NCBI GenBank assembly: GCA_021778415.1
Contig: JAJYCL010000005.1
Span: forward strand, 1 to 64,000
Direction of reading: 5' to 3'
DNA length: 64,000 nucleotides
From: a bacterium
Lineage (GTDB): Bacteria > Vulcanimicrobiota > Vulcanimicrobiia > Vulcanimicrobiales > Vulcanimicrobiaceae
Both the position numbers and the translations under genes were made by a program. Of this stretch, positions 1 through 9,473 are shown one piece after another. The notes under the pieces were generated by a model. The model had not been told where the DNA came from. It saw only the letters and a program-made list of their open reading frames with translations, and made no database searches. Each line of letters begins with the position of its first letter. Within the stretch, counting starts at the first letter, position 1.

Positions 1-219
1 TCCGATCTGGGCAAACGGTTCGTTCCATTCGAGCGTTTGTGTAAACGGTTTACTCCAATGAAGTTTCTTCGCCCACGATGCCCAATATGCGAGGTAGTCT
101 TTTTCGGCCTCGGCATAAATGTGGGCGGCAACGTTTGATTGTGCCGCAAAATCGGCGGAAGGCGTAAAGCGCCGTTCCTCGTGCGAAAGTGTCTCGATTG
201 CTTGGTCGTTCGTGCTCAT
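1..219 (-). CDS. acs: acetyl-CoA synthetase, N-terminal fragment (cut by left edge)
   Basis: An ATG at 219 on the minus strand opens 73 codons that run off the window. The translation has the N-terminal signature of AMP-forming acetyl-CoA synthetases: FTPSADFAAQSNV near residues 18-30, a Tyr/Trp-rich stretch YLAYWASWA at 42-50, then KPFTQTLEWNEPF at 58-69. The family activates acetate with ATP and CoA to acetyl-CoA in the cytoplasm. Only the N-terminal domain is visible, so the catalytic AMP-binding motifs cannot be checked. No clear Shine-Dalgarno sequence precedes the start. Propionyl-CoA synthetase is a possible alternative. Confidence 0.85.
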   Translation of the reverse strand, partial: MSTNDQAIETLSHEERRFTPSADFAAQSNVAAHIYAEAEKDYLAYWASWAKKLHWSKPFTQTLEWNEPFAQIG

Positions 220-313
220 AGTGTAAAGAGAAATCGCCGGAGAGCGCATTAAGCCTGCTTGGGAAAGAAAGCGGGGAGGCGAGATTGCCTGCTACGACGT
301 AGATGCTCGCACT

Positions 314-1369
314 ATGTTTGCCGCACTTTTGCTCGCATCGTCCCTGCTCGTATCCGCATCGCCGGCCCCAACGCTCACCGATGCCGGATGGAAGGCATTT
401 GATGCAAAGCAATACGCAACGGCGTACGACGATTTTAAGCGCGCGGCAACGAGTGGCGACTCCGAAGCGATGAACGCGTTAGGCTTGATGTTTTTGCATG
501 GATACGGCCGCCCGCGTGATTACAAACAAGCGCTCACCTGGTTTAGCGCAGCCTTTGCCGGTGGAAACTCCTATGGCGGCTATAATCTTGGGCGCATGTA
601 TCTGTACGGTTGGGGAACGGCGGTCGACCCGGCCAAAGCGCTTGATTTCTTTAAGCGCGCAAGCGATCTCGGCAACGAAGGCGCGCCGGCGCTCATCGGG
701 GACATGTATTACAACGGACGAGGCGTCCCGAAGAATTACGATACTGCGCGCACCTGGTATGAACTCGGAGCTCGTCGCGGCGACGGGTATGCATACGCCT
801 CGCTCGGATTCATCTACGAGCGTGGACGCGGCGTGCCTAAGGATATGGCAAAAGCCGTTCAGTACGATCAGGTCGCTGCCCAAAAAGATGACGACACGGG
901 CCAGACGCAACTCGCGCAGTTGTATATTGAGGGCAACGGCGTGCCGCAAGATTACGGCAAAGCCTTCCAACTGCTCTCAAAAGCCGTCGAAGCGGATAAT
1001 ACCATCGCGATGGATGCGCTCGGCTTCCTCTATGAGAACGGTCATGGCGTTCCCCAGAGCTATCAGAAGGCCGCCGAACTCTATCGCAAGTCGGCGGATC
1101 TCGGCAACGCATTCGCGACGGTCGATCTCGGGAATCTCTACCTCAAAGGCAACGGAGTCATCGCCGATTATGCCAAGGCTCGCGCGCTCTTCACCTCGGC
1201 CGTCGGCAAAGACGACGGGCGGGGGGCCTATCTTTTGGGCCGGATGGCCGAGCAAGGTCTCGGGCAGCCCATCGACCTGCCTGGTGCGATTTCGTGGTAC
1301 AAGCAGGCCGCCGCCGCGGGCTACGATTCCGCCGTCGATGCCCTCAAGCGGCTCCATGCCAGCCCATGA
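314..1369 (+). CDS. secreted Sel1-repeat protein
   Basis: The 351-residue protein begins with a hydrophobic signal sequence (about residues 1-17, AllLASSLLVSASP-like) and then consists almost wholly of about eight Sel1-type repeats of 36 residues. These are recognised by recurring A-x-LG-x-MYL-x-G-x-GV-x-D-x-x-KA patterns between residues 40 and 345. Sel1 repeats form an alpha-solenoid that binds protein partners; secreted members often act in envelope or signalling complexes. It lies between divergent acs and the hrcA-dnaJ operon with no obvious functional tie. No enzyme domain is present, so the partner is unknown. Confidence 0.85.
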   Translation: MFAALLLASSLLVSASPAPTLTDAGWKAFDAKQYATAYDDFKRAATSGDSEAMNALGLMFLHGYGRPRDYKQALTWFSAAFAGGNSYGGYNLGRMYLYGWGTAVDPAKALDFFKRASDLGNEGAPALIGDMYYNGRGVPKNYDTARTWYELGARRGDGYAYASLGFIYERGRGVPKDMAKAVQYDQVAAQKDDDTGQTQLAQLYIEGNGVPQDYGKAFQLLSKAVEADNTIAMDALGFLYENGHGVPQSYQKAAELYRKSADLGNAFATVDLGNLYLKGNGVIADYAKARALFTSAVGKDDGRGAYLLGRMAEQGLGQPIDLPGAISWYKQAAAAGYDSAVDALKRLHASP

Positions 1370-1392
1370 CGGGCGCTAGCGCGACTCGAATG

Positions 1393-1419
1393 CTAGCACT
1401 CCGCGCGTAAGAGTGCTAG
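1393..1419 (+). promoter_or_regulatory. CIRCE operator for HrcA
   Basis: A perfect inverted repeat, CTAGCACTC, nine-base spacer, GAGTGCTAG, matches the CIRCE consensus (TTAGCACTC-N9-GAGTGCTAA) at all but the outermost base of each arm. It ends only 10 bases before the hrcA ATG at 1430. The operator therefore lies in the leader and would control hrcA-dnaJ by the usual HrcA autorepression. This is read directly from the sequence; binding is inferred from the family. Confidence 0.95.
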
Positions 1420-1429
1420 AATACCGCCG

Positions 1430-2482
1430 ATGAAGGGGTCGCCAGGGAACGAGATCGAGGGCCGAAAGGCCTACATTCTTGCTACCGTCGTGTACGAATA
1501 TATTGCAACGGCGGAACCCGTTGGTTCGGCGACCCTCACGCAAAAATATAATCTTGGGGTTTCCGCCGCGACCGTCCGCAACGAGCTCGCCGAGTTGGAA
1601 ACCGAAGGATACTTAGTCCAGCCGCACACCTCGGCCGGTCGGGTGCCCTCGGATTCGGGCTATAGAACCTATGTCGACCGCCTCATGCAGCCCGAAGCCA
1701 TGGGCGTCGATGAGCGCAGGCGGATCTGCGATGAACTCCGGGATGCAAGCCACGAACTCGATGAAGTCATTGAGCAGGCCACGAAATTGCTGGGCCGTCT
1801 TTCCAATAATGTGGCCTTTATTACCGCCCCGCAACGCGATTCTCAATTGTTCCGGCATATCCAACTTATTTGGATCTCGTCGCGTAGCGGCGTTGCCATC
1901 GTGGTGACATCGCTCGGGGTGGCCGCGCAGTCGCTTTTTGAAACCGCCTACGACGTGAGTGCCGATGATTTTACGCATCTTTCGAATGCGCTCAACGCTC
2001 GACTCGCAAATACACCGTTGCGGGATATTTCACCATCGCTTGTCGCGCAGACCGTTGCCGAACTGAAGCTCAACGACGACCTGTGCGCCATCGTGATGCG
2101 GGCGTTTGAGTCGGCACGATCCAGTTTGCAAAATGACGTTGCATCGGCCGGCGCCCAAAATCTGCTCGATCAGCCCGAATTTCGAGATTTACGAAAGCTG
2201 CGTTCGATCTTACGCATTGTCGATGAGCAGCGCACCCTGTACGATCTCGTTGCCGATGCGATGACCACCGAAGGTCCATCGGTAAAAATCGGTCGTGAAC
2301 TTGCTCTTGACGATCTCGATGATCTTTCTCTGGTGACTGTTCCCTATCGCTCCGGCGGCGGGGTTGGTATGCTCTCGATTTTGGGGCCGCGCCGTATGCC
2401 GTACGGTCGACTCCTCGCCCTTGCGACCGGAACCGCAGACTCCCTCACTCAGCGACTCGCTGATATCAACGCTACCGATTGA
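1430..2482 (+). CDS. hrcA: heat-inducible transcription repressor HrcA
   Basis: The 350-residue protein has the HrcA winged-helix N-terminus (residues about 10-75), including AEPVGSATLTQKYNLGVSAATVRNE-type helix-turn-helix text and LEtEGYLVQPHTSAGRVPSDSGYRTYVD. A GAF-like dimerisation region and the C-terminal IGRELALDDLDDLSLVTVPYRSG-like segment follow. HrcA represses chaperone genes at CIRCE and is inactivated on heat shock when GroEL is titrated. A CIRCE element sits immediately upstream. dnaJ follows within a few bases. Length is normal for the family. grpE and dnaK, the usual companions between hrcA and dnaJ, are absent here. Confidence 0.96.
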   Translation: MKGSPGNEIEGRKAYILATVVYEYIATAEPVGSATLTQKYNLGVSAATVRNELAELETEGYLVQPHTSAGRVPSDSGYRTYVDRLMQPEAMGVDERRRICDELRDASHELDEVIEQATKLLGRLSNNVAFITAPQRDSQLFRHIQLIWISSRSGVAIVVTSLGVAAQSLFETAYDVSADDFTHLSNALNARLANTPLRDISPSLVAQTVAELKLNDDLCAIVMRAFESARSSLQNDVASAGAQNLLDQPEFRDLRKLRSILRIVDEQRTLYDLVADAMTTEGPSVKIGRELALDDLDDLSLVTVPYRSGGGVGMLSILGPRRMPYGRLLALATGTADSLTQRLADINATD

Positions 2483-2484
2483 AA

Positions 2485-3609
2485 ATGCCGACACAAGATT
2501 ATTATGATACGCTCGGCGTCGCTCGCGACGCAAGCGCCGATGAGATTCGCGCGGCATACCGCGCATTAGCCCGCAAACATCATCCGGATGTTGCAAAAGA
2601 TAAAGCCGTTGCCGAAACGCATTTTCGAACCATTAACGAAGCGTACGAAGTGCTTTCCGATCCGAACAAGCGAGCACAGTACGATCGGTTCGGAACGGTC
2701 GGGAATGGCCAGGGAAGTCCCTTCGGCGATGCTGGATTCGCGTCTGCCGGCTTTGGCGACATCTTCGATATGTTCTTCGGCGAGATGCGAAATGGCGGTC
2801 AACAGCAGCGCCGCTCGGGTCCGCAGCGCGGGAGCGATCTTCGCTACGATTTGGAAATTACGCTGGAAGATGCGTTCTCCGGCACCACACGCGAGATTGT
2901 CTATTCGCATCTCGCGCAATGCGAGACGTGCAAGGGCAGCGGAGCCGAGCCCGGATCGTTGCTTGTCTCGTGTGAACGCTGCTCGGGCAGCGGCACGATG
3001 CGCACCGTTCGTCAAACCCCGCTCGGGCAGTTCGTCACCCAAAGTGTCTGTACGGCGTGCGGAGGTGAAGGCGAACGTGTCCCTCATCCCTGTCAGGTGT
3101 GTGCCGGGCGTGGGCGCGTTGAAGTCGAGCGAAAGCTCTCGGTAAAAGTGCCCCCCGGAGTCGATGACGGATCACGGATCCGTATTTCCGGAAGCGGGGA
3201 ATCGGGCATGCGCGGCGGCTCGGCCGGCGATCTCTACGTCTACTTGAATATCGCAGCGCACGAGCGATTCAGCCGTGATGGCAACGTCATCGGTATCGAC
3301 GTCCCCATTCCGTTCACATTGGCGGCTATGGGTGGCCCGCTCACCGTTCCGTCCCTTGAGGGCCCGCTCGAGGTCCATGTGCCTTCGGGAACCCAGAGTC
3401 AAAGCGTCCTCCGGCTGCGCGGCAAGGGCATGCCGAACATTCGTGGAGGTCAGCGAGGCGATCAATTAGTCACCCTTCACGTGGTCGTTCCCAGCAAGCT
3501 GTCGCGGCGTCAGAAAGAGCTGCTCGAGGAGTTTTCGCGGGCCGGCGGCGACGAGATTGAGGAAAAGGGCTTTTTTGAGCGCGTTCGCGAGGCTTTTCGC
3601 CCGGAATAG
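2485..3609 (+). CDS. dnaJ: chaperone DnaJ
   Basis: The protein of 374 residues (ATG 2485; an in-frame TTG at 2479 overlaps the hrcA stop) is a canonical type I DnaJ. It has a J domain at residues 3-68 with the HPD triad, a Gly/Phe-rich linker (about 70-110), and a zinc-binding region with four CxxCxGxG-type motifs (CETCKGSG, CERCSGSG, CTACGGEG, CQVCAGRG). Two C-terminal substrate-binding beta domains follow. It stimulates the DnaK ATPase and delivers unfolded clients. It is cotranscribed with hrcA under CIRCE, while its DnaK and GrpE partners must be encoded elsewhere. Confidence 0.97.
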   Translation: MPTQDYYDTLGVARDASADEIRAAYRALARKHHPDVAKDKAVAETHFRTINEAYEVLSDPNKRAQYDRFGTVGNGQGSPFGDAGFASAGFGDIFDMFFGEMRNGGQQQRRSGPQRGSDLRYDLEITLEDAFSGTTREIVYSHLAQCETCKGSGAEPGSLLVSCERCSGSGTMRTVRQTPLGQFVTQSVCTACGGEGERVPHPCQVCAGRGRVEVERKLSVKVPPGVDDGSRIRISGSGESGMRGGSAGDLYVYLNIAAHERFSRDGNVIGIDVPIPFTLAAMGGPLTVPSLEGPLEVHVPSGTQSQSVLRLRGKGMPNIRGGQRGDQLVTLHVVVPSKLSRRQKELLEEFSRAGGDEIEEKGFFERVREAFRPE

Positions 3610-3613
3610 GCCA

Positions 3614-3634
3614 CCCCGACCAAGCGGGGCTTTC
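3614..3634 (+). terminator. weak terminator-like hairpin after dnaJ
   Basis: CCCCG (3614-3618) pairs with CGGGG (3625-3629) around a six-base loop and is followed by CTTTCT, immediately after the dnaJ stop. The stem is short and the T-run poor, so termination would be partial at best. Confidence 0.4.
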
Positions 3635-3664
3635 TGAGGCCGCAGGTGAAGATGGCTGGCACGG

Positions 3665-6040
3665 ATGGCGAGCGTAATGCTTCGACGCCTTCGGGTTGTC
3701 GTGCTTCGAATGATCGCGGTCATTGGCGTGGTCTCATTGGGCGTCGCTGTTGTTGCCTATTGGTCGTACATCGGGCAGAACTCAACATTTGCTGCTGTTA
3801 ATCGGGCCGCCGATCTCAGAAACGGTCTAGCCGAGGTCCGAATCGCAGCTGCCGACTTAAAAACAAATCCAACGGATGCGACTGAAAAAACGAGTTTTGC
3901 GCACGCGATGGATTATTTCGTCGCATTGACCAATCGAGTATCCAAAGAATCGATCTATGATCCCGTTGGTCCGCATATGCCTGCGGCTCGAAGTGCCGCG
4001 CGAGATTTTATGGCGGATCCGACATCGGCATCGGCGAGCGATGAATTGCGCTCGGTTATTGCGGAGCTTGATTTGGCTGTTGCTTCGCGGACTGCGTATC
4101 AAACATCGGTTGCACTCGATGTCCAACGTCGTTCGCTCTATGCATTGGTTGAAATTTCGCTCGCACTTCTTGCCGCCTGCGGTGTCGTCGGATTCCTCGT
4201 TTATCGGCCGATGCACGATGAAATTACCGGACTCGAAAGTGATGCCGAGGCCGATCGTGAGCGATTACGTTCGCTTTTCGAACTGATGCCCGAAGGTTTG
4301 GTCATGTGCGATCGTGACGGCACGATCTCGGAAGTCAACGATGCACTCCTGAAAATTCTTGGACAACGACGTCGTACCATATCGGGAGCGCCGCTACGAT
4401 CGCTTTTTGCGGCCGAAATGTCGTCGCAACTTGACGATCCGTTTGCGCGCGCGCTCGAAGGCGCGGTGGTGTCCTTCGATGCACTCGTGGTCGATATCGA
4501 AGGCAATCGGCGCGATGTGCGCGCTATCTTATTGCCGAGTATGGCCGGCGAAGAAGTGATCGCAATTTATGCAATTTTACGTTCGGTTCGTGAAATTGTC
4601 GTCGTTGAACGTGCGTCGGCTCAGGCGGTCGCGACGGAAGTGCAATCCGTTGCGGTTTTGGAGCCGATGACACCGGCGCCGACGCAAGCCGATTACGACC
4701 TCCGCTTTCGGATGCTATTCGATGCGAATTTTGAAGGCGGCGTTGCCTTTGATTCATCGGGTCGGGTCGAATATTTTAACGATGCAATGGTGACGCTCTC
4801 AGGCTATGCCCCAGGAGAAATCGCGGCGCTGAATCTCGATCGTCTTTTTACGACGACCGGCAAAGATGATATCGGCTCCCGCTTTACTGCGATTGCGGCC
4901 GGTCAAGGGGCCGAGTTCGATGCTCGCCTGCGCTGCAAAGATGGGGCGATGCGACCGGTGCGAGTTCGCGCTCTTCCCTTTGGAAAAGATCAGCCAGGGG
5001 TCGCATTTTTTGCAAAAGATACCGCCACGGATCACGCACAACGTCGCCGTTCGAACGATCAACGCGAACGTCTGCGCGCTCTTTCGACGCTAGCAGCCGC
5101 ACACGCGCTGGATGTTGACGAACAGCTTGATCGAACGATGGAATTTTGCGTACGATCTCTCGAAGTTGATGCGGCAGTCGTGAATCAAATCGATGCCGAT
5201 AGCGGGACGGCAGAGGTGGTTCGTTCCGCCGGAGCGGCCGCGCCTCATGGGCAGAAATTTGCCTTGTCGCAAACTTTCAGTCGCCATATCTTTGGACGTC
5301 ATCGAATGTTGGTGATTGACGACACCGATGCCGGTTTATGGCGAAATGATTTTGCTCGTCGCAATGAGCCATGGAGATCGTTAATCGGCACGACGTTATT
5401 TGTCGGCGAGCGAGCGTTTGGAACGTTGGTTATCGGCTCTCGAGAGTTGCGCGGGAGTGCCTTCGATTCCGCGGATATCGATTTCGTGCAATTGGTCGCA
5501 ACCTTGATTGGTGCGGCACTTGAGCGAGCCGAGCGAGACCGAGAGCTTGGTCAAATGGCGGTGACCGATAATCTTACGTCTTTGCCGAATCGAGCGTTTT
5601 TACTCGAACATCTTCCCCGCGCCGTTACCTCGGCGCAGCGCGGACATACGCAGCTTGCCGTGCTCTATATCGATCTTGATGGGTTTAAACCGATCAACGA
5701 TCGCTTCGGCCACGCAGCTGGGGATGAAGTCTTACAGCGAATCTCCGATCGGCTCAGAGAAGTTGTTCGCGGCGGTGATGTTGTGGCTCGTGTCGGTGGC
5801 GATGAGTTTGTCATTGTTCAAACGACGAATAGCGGAGCCGACGATGCGCGCCGATTAGCCGATCGGATCACCGGTGTTTTGGCGGAGGCGATTGAAATTG
5901 AATCGACGTCGCAGTATGTCGGGGCTTCGATCGGGGTTGCGCTGTATCCCGACGATGGAGAAGATGCTGAGGAATTGTTGCGAAATGCCGACGCGAAAAT
6001 GTACCGGATGAAACGCGCCCGTAAGCGATCAGCAGTTTAA
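3665..6040 (+). CDS. membrane diguanylate cyclase with PAS, PAS and GAF-like domains
   Basis: The 791-residue protein has two transmembrane helices (about 10-33 and 160-180) enclosing a helical periplasmic sensor. Two PAS-like domains (about 195-305 and 345-455), a GAF-like region (about 475-625) and a C-terminal GGDEF domain follow. The active-site GGDEF is intact at residues 711-715, and the RxxD inhibitory site is present five residues before it (RGGD). It should therefore make cyclic di-GMP with product inhibition. No EAL or HD-GYP domain is present. It resembles the 900-residue protein after rsmE in its PAS-GAF-GGDEF order and in the linker RERLRALSTLAAAHALDV; the two are probably tandem duplicates. 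Confidence 0.92.
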   Translation: MASVMLRRLRVVVLRMIAVIGVVSLGVAVVAYWSYIGQNSTFAAVNRAADLRNGLAEVRIAAADLKTNPTDATEKTSFAHAMDYFVALTNRVSKESIYDPVGPHMPAARSAARDFMADPTSASASDELRSVIAELDLAVASRTAYQTSVALDVQRRSLYALVEISLALLAACGVVGFLVYRPMHDEITGLESDAEADRERLRSLFELMPEGLVMCDRDGTISEVNDALLKILGQRRRTISGAPLRSLFAAEMSSQLDDPFARALEGAVVSFDALVVDIEGNRRDVRAILLPSMAGEEVIAIYAILRSVREIVVVERASAQAVATEVQSVAVLEPMTPAPTQADYDLRFRMLFDANFEGGVAFDSSGRVEYFNDAMVTLSGYAPGEIAALNLDRLFTTTGKDDIGSRFTAIAAGQGAEFDARLRCKDGAMRPVRVRALPFGKDQPGVAFFAKDTATDHAQRRRSNDQRERLRALSTLAAAHALDVDEQLDRTMEFCVRSLEVDAAVVNQIDADSGTAEVVRSAGAAAPHGQKFALSQTFSRHIFGRHRMLVIDDTDAGLWRNDFARRNEPWRSLIGTTLFVGERAFGTLVIGSRELRGSAFDSADIDFVQLVATLIGAALERAERDRELGQMAVTDNLTSLPNRAFLLEHLPRAVTSAQRGHTQLAVLYIDLDGFKPINDRFGHAAGDEVLQRISDRLREVVRGGDVVARVGGDEFVIVQTTNSGADDARRLADRITGVLAEAIEIESTSQYVGASIGVALYPDDGEDAEELLRNADAKMYRMKRARKRSAV

Positions 6041-6047
6041 ACCTATC

Positions 6048-6767
6048 GTGCGTGAGACTCGGTTCTTTATCGAAGGCAAACATGCCCAAGGGGATCGAGT
6101 GACGTTGGCCCCGGGAGATGCTCGTAAACTCGTTTCGGTACTCCGGGCTAAATCCGGCGACACGATTGAACTTCTCGATTCTGCATCGCAGCGGTTTTCC
6201 GCGAGGCTCGAGGTGGACGGTGCCACGGTCGTGGGTATTTTGGATGCACTCCTTTTAAGGCCAACGACGGAGTTGCCGCGTCGTGTCGACCTTGCCCAAG
6301 CCTTGCCGAAGGGCCAGAAGATGGATGACATCGTCGAACGCACGACGGAACTTGGGGTGACGAGGATTCTCCCGTTTGTCAGCGAGCGCAGCATTGTTCG
6401 CGAAGCGCCGCCTGCGCGCATCGAGCGTTGGAATCGCATCGCTCGAAGTGCGGCAGAACAGTCCGGACGAGAACGCCTTCCACTCGTCCTCGACGGACTC
6501 ACGTTTTCCCAGTTGCTGGCACATTTTACAGAATATGATCTCGTACTATTTGCGTGGGAAATGGCAGAGGAAAATCTGCGGGCCCATTTAAGCGGAATCG
6601 GAACGGGAAATATTCTTCTTGTCGTCGGCCCGGAAGGTGGTTTTTCACACGTTGAAGCCAGTTCGGCACAGGATGCGGGCGCGCAGTTGATCGGCCTGGG
6701 ACCGCGGATTTTTCGCACCGAGACGGCTGCGTTGGTATTGCTTTCGATCGTCGGATATGAACTATAA
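6048..6767 (+). CDS. rsmE: 16S rRNA m3U1498 methyltransferase RsmE
   Basis: The 239-residue protein starts at GTG 6048, seven bases after the previous stop, and matches the RsmE/YggJ SPOUT family. It has an N-terminal PUA-like domain (residues 1-70, with RKLVSVLRAKSGD), then the SAM-binding trefoil knot with VVGPEGGFSHVE and a C-terminal LGPRIFRTETAAL segment. The enzyme N3-methylates U1498 of 16S rRNA using SAM. In many genomes rsmE follows dnaJ-hrcA and prmA; here a cyclase gene intervenes. The 3' end overlaps the next gene by 11 bases. Confidence 0.95.
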   Translation: MRETRFFIEGKHAQGDRVTLAPGDARKLVSVLRAKSGDTIELLDSASQRFSARLEVDGATVVGILDALLLRPTTELPRRVDLAQALPKGQKMDDIVERTTELGVTRILPFVSERSIVREAPPARIERWNRIARSAAEQSGRERLPLVLDGLTFSQLLAHFTEYDLVLFAWEMAEENLRAHLSGIGTGNILLVVGPEGGFSHVEASSAQDAGAQLIGLGPRIFRTETAALVLLSIVGYEL

Positions 6768-9459
6768 AAAATCTTTTCATCGATCGCGTCAGATTGCCGG
6801 ACTCGTCATCCTTGCGGTCATTATTGTCGCATTATTTCAGGCCTTGGCCCTTTCTCTGCGAGTTTCATCAGACTCGGTGCTTGAAGGGCGTCTCAATGAA
6901 AGTGGTTTGCGTCGAGCGCTCATTTATCGCATCGCCTGGCAGTCCGAGCAAGCACTCCACCATAAAAACATCGGTATCGATACCACGCTTCAAGCGACGA
7001 TACATGAATTTACTTCCGTACAAACTCGTGTCGGCGAATCGCTTTCTCTCAAAGACCGTGCCCTTCTCGCATCTTTTTTGGCGGTCTCCACGCGCATCGC
7101 TGCAGGACACCCGCAAAAAGGCGATGAGTACGTCCTGAATCACGCCGCCCCAAATTTGTTTGCGCTGTTCAACAAGAGCACAGAACGCAATGTGCAAGTG
7201 CTCCTGGAAAATAGGCTGCGGGCTCGTCAATTTATTCTTGTTGGGTCGGTTTTTATTGTCGTCGTCGCTAGCATTCTTTTCTTTGTCGTGCTGTTGCCGG
7301 CCATGGAGCGGGGCGAGTCGTTCGCTGAGGAGTTTGAAGAGAGCCGCGAACGCTATATGGCGATATTCCATGGCAGCCCTGATCCCATGGTTCTTTATAC
7401 GCTTGATATGCGTGTTACGACTTTTAATTCTGCGGCCGAAAAATTGTTTGGTTCTGATCTAGCGGTCGCAGGAACGCAATTTGATGGCTATGTTGCAGAA
7501 GATTCTAAATCAGAGATTGAGGCTGCGTTTTCGCGCGTACGCTCCGGTCAATCGGTGCAGATGGATGCAACCCTTCTTGGCAGCGAAGGACGCACGATCC
7601 CGGTTTCCGTAACACTGTTCCCGCTAAAAATTAGGGGTACGGTCTTGCAAGCCTGTGGGATCATCAAGGATCTCACGGAAATTACCGAGACGCAGCGTGC
7701 ATTGCGCGAAAATTCCGAATATTTCCGCTCGCTCTTTGAGGGAGCATCGGATGCGATGACGCTGTACGATCTCGATGGAAACATCGTGCGTGGGAATGCC
7801 GCATTTACTGCTTTATTGGAGTTTTCGGCGGAAACATTTGGGGCGCCGTACTCGGTGCATGTCGCTCCGGAAATGCAAAGTTCTGTCGCTGCATGTTTTC
7901 GAAATGCGCTTGGCGGTCGATCGGTCGAATTCGAATCAATTTTCATGACTGCCGGCATTAAACGGATTCCCGTTCTTGCCAGTTTTTCTCCGATTGTTGT
8001 TGACGGAGCCGTTGTCGGGATTTTCGGGGTAGCCAAAGACCTTACGGAGATTCGTTTTGCAGAAGAGGCGATGGTTCGTAGTGAGAATGAATTTCGGTCA
8101 ATTTTCGATTTTAATCATGACGCAAGCTTAGCAACCGATCTTCAATCGAGGATCGTTCGAGTCAATTCTGCTTTAGAACGAATGCTTGGGCGGCGGGCTG
8201 AGCAATTAATTATGACCAACGCAACGGATTTGGTTCCATTGGACGATCGGGCTGCTCTTGCGACGGTGGCCGAGAATATTCGAGACGGAGAAATTTCGAC
8301 GATCGAGACTCGCATTATGGGGCCTCACGGTAGGGAAATTGAAACGGTCATGCGTTCGGTCCCGATGTTCGCGCAAGGAGTATTAAGTGGTGCCTTCCAC
8401 TTTTTACGAGATGTGACGGAATTGCGAGCGGCTGAAAGACGAGAGACGGTGCAGCGCGAGCGCTTAGGGGCAGTTGCCCTCCTCGCTGCCGCCCATGCAA
8501 TCGATGTTGCCGAGCAAATTGAGCGGACGCTGTCATTCGGCCTTATGTCGTTTGCTATGCAGGGTGCATCGATTTCCGTTATTCAGGGGAGCGAAGTCGT
8601 TGTGCTCTATGCGATGGGCGAGTCGATTCCCGCTGGGAGCCGACTGCCGATTGAACAGACCTACATGCGTCATTTTTTTGGTTCTCCTGAACCTTTTTGC
8701 ATCGACGACATTACGAATAGCGAATTTCGCTCCGATCGAGCTCGCGACTGGCAACCGTGGCAATCATTGATTGGCGCCACTATTTTTGTGGGTGAAGTGC
8801 CGAAGGGAGTTGTCATCTTTTTTGGGCGCATGCCGAGGACGGAGCTCTTTGATGATGGAGATCGCAGTTTTCTTCAGGTCGTCGCATCATTAATTGGATC
8901 GGCAATGGAGCGTGATCGCCAGCAACAGGAACTCAGCGAGCGAGCGCTTACGGATGCCTTGACCGGATTGCCGAACCGACCTGCCTTTAATGACGCCATA
9001 CGTGCGGCCTTTGCTCGAGCGCAGCGCTCGAAGAGCACGTTAGGAGTGCTGTTCTGCGATCTGGATGGATTTAAATCCGTCAATGATACCTTCGGGCATG
9101 CAGCGGGAGATGCGTTACTGCGAGGCTGCTCCGAACGATTGCGGGCGACCCTTCGAGAGGGTGATTATGTTGCCCGTATCGGTGGAGACGAATTTGTTGT
9201 TTTTCGCTGCGATGAGTGTGGTGATGACGACAATCAGTACCTTGCCAATCGGATCGTCGCGGCACTTTCCGAACCTTTCGATTTGGATGGATGCGTGGTG
9301 CAAATCGGGGTGTCGATAGGATATGCAGTATTCCCGGACGATGCCGATACGGCAGGTGAGCTTATTCGGGTTGCGGACGAGGCAATGTATTTGGCAAAAC
9401 GGGCCGGGAAAGGCCGAGTGGCGCGTGCGCGCCGGGAACGAGAGGACCCAACGGCGTAA
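6757..9459 (+). CDS. membrane diguanylate cyclase with three PAS domains and GAF-like domain
   Basis: The 900-residue protein starts at ATG 6757 inside rsmE. Two transmembrane helices (about 13-32 and 158-181) flank a roughly 125-residue extracytoplasmic region. Three PAS-like domains follow (about 200-310, 320-430, 445-555), then a GAF-like segment (about 570-730) and a GGDEF domain. The GGDEF motif is intact at residues 809-813, with an REGD inhibitory site just upstream. It should synthesise c-di-GMP. The domain order and the linker RERLGAVALLAAAHAIDV closely echo the cyclase upstream of rsmE, which has one PAS fewer. The ligand is unknown. Confidence 0.92.
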   Translation: MNYKKSFHRSRQIAGLVILAVIIVALFQALALSLRVSSDSVLEGRLNESGLRRALIYRIAWQSEQALHHKNIGIDTTLQATIHEFTSVQTRVGESLSLKDRALLASFLAVSTRIAAGHPQKGDEYVLNHAAPNLFALFNKSTERNVQVLLENRLRARQFILVGSVFIVVVASILFFVVLLPAMERGESFAEEFEESRERYMAIFHGSPDPMVLYTLDMRVTTFNSAAEKLFGSDLAVAGTQFDGYVAEDSKSEIEAAFSRVRSGQSVQMDATLLGSEGRTIPVSVTLFPLKIRGTVLQACGIIKDLTEITETQRALRENSEYFRSLFEGASDAMTLYDLDGNIVRGNAAFTALLEFSAETFGAPYSVHVAPEMQSSVAACFRNALGGRSVEFESIFMTAGIKRIPVLASFSPIVVDGAVVGIFGVAKDLTEIRFAEEAMVRSENEFRSIFDFNHDASLATDLQSRIVRVNSALERMLGRRAEQLIMTNATDLVPLDDRAALATVAENIRDGEISTIETRIMGPHGREIETVMRSVPMFAQGVLSGAFHFLRDVTELRAAERRETVQRERLGAVALLAAAHAIDVAEQIERTLSFGLMSFAMQGASISVIQGSEVVVLYAMGESIPAGSRLPIEQTYMRHFFGSPEPFCIDDITNSEFRSDRARDWQPWQSLIGATIFVGEVPKGVVIFFGRMPRTELFDDGDRSFLQVVASLIGSAMERDRQQQELSERALTDALTGLPNRPAFNDAIRAAFARAQRSKSTLGVLFCDLDGFKSVNDTFGHAAGDALLRGCSERLRATLREGDYVARIGGDEFVVFRCDECGDDDNQYLANRIVAALSEPFDLDGCVVQIGVSIGYAVFPDDADTAGELIRVADEAMYLAKRAGKGRVARARREREDPTA

Positions 9460-9473
9460 AGAGGCTGGATTCT

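Noticed and set aside
50-412. 120-codon minus-strand frame at the left end
   Set aside because: Different frame from the acetyl-CoA synthetase N-terminus, which is convincing, and it overlaps the Sel1 gene start.
498-1379. Open frame of 293 codons overlapping the Sel1 protein
   Set aside because: Ser/Arg-rich shadow of the Sel1-repeat gene in another frame; no homology signal.
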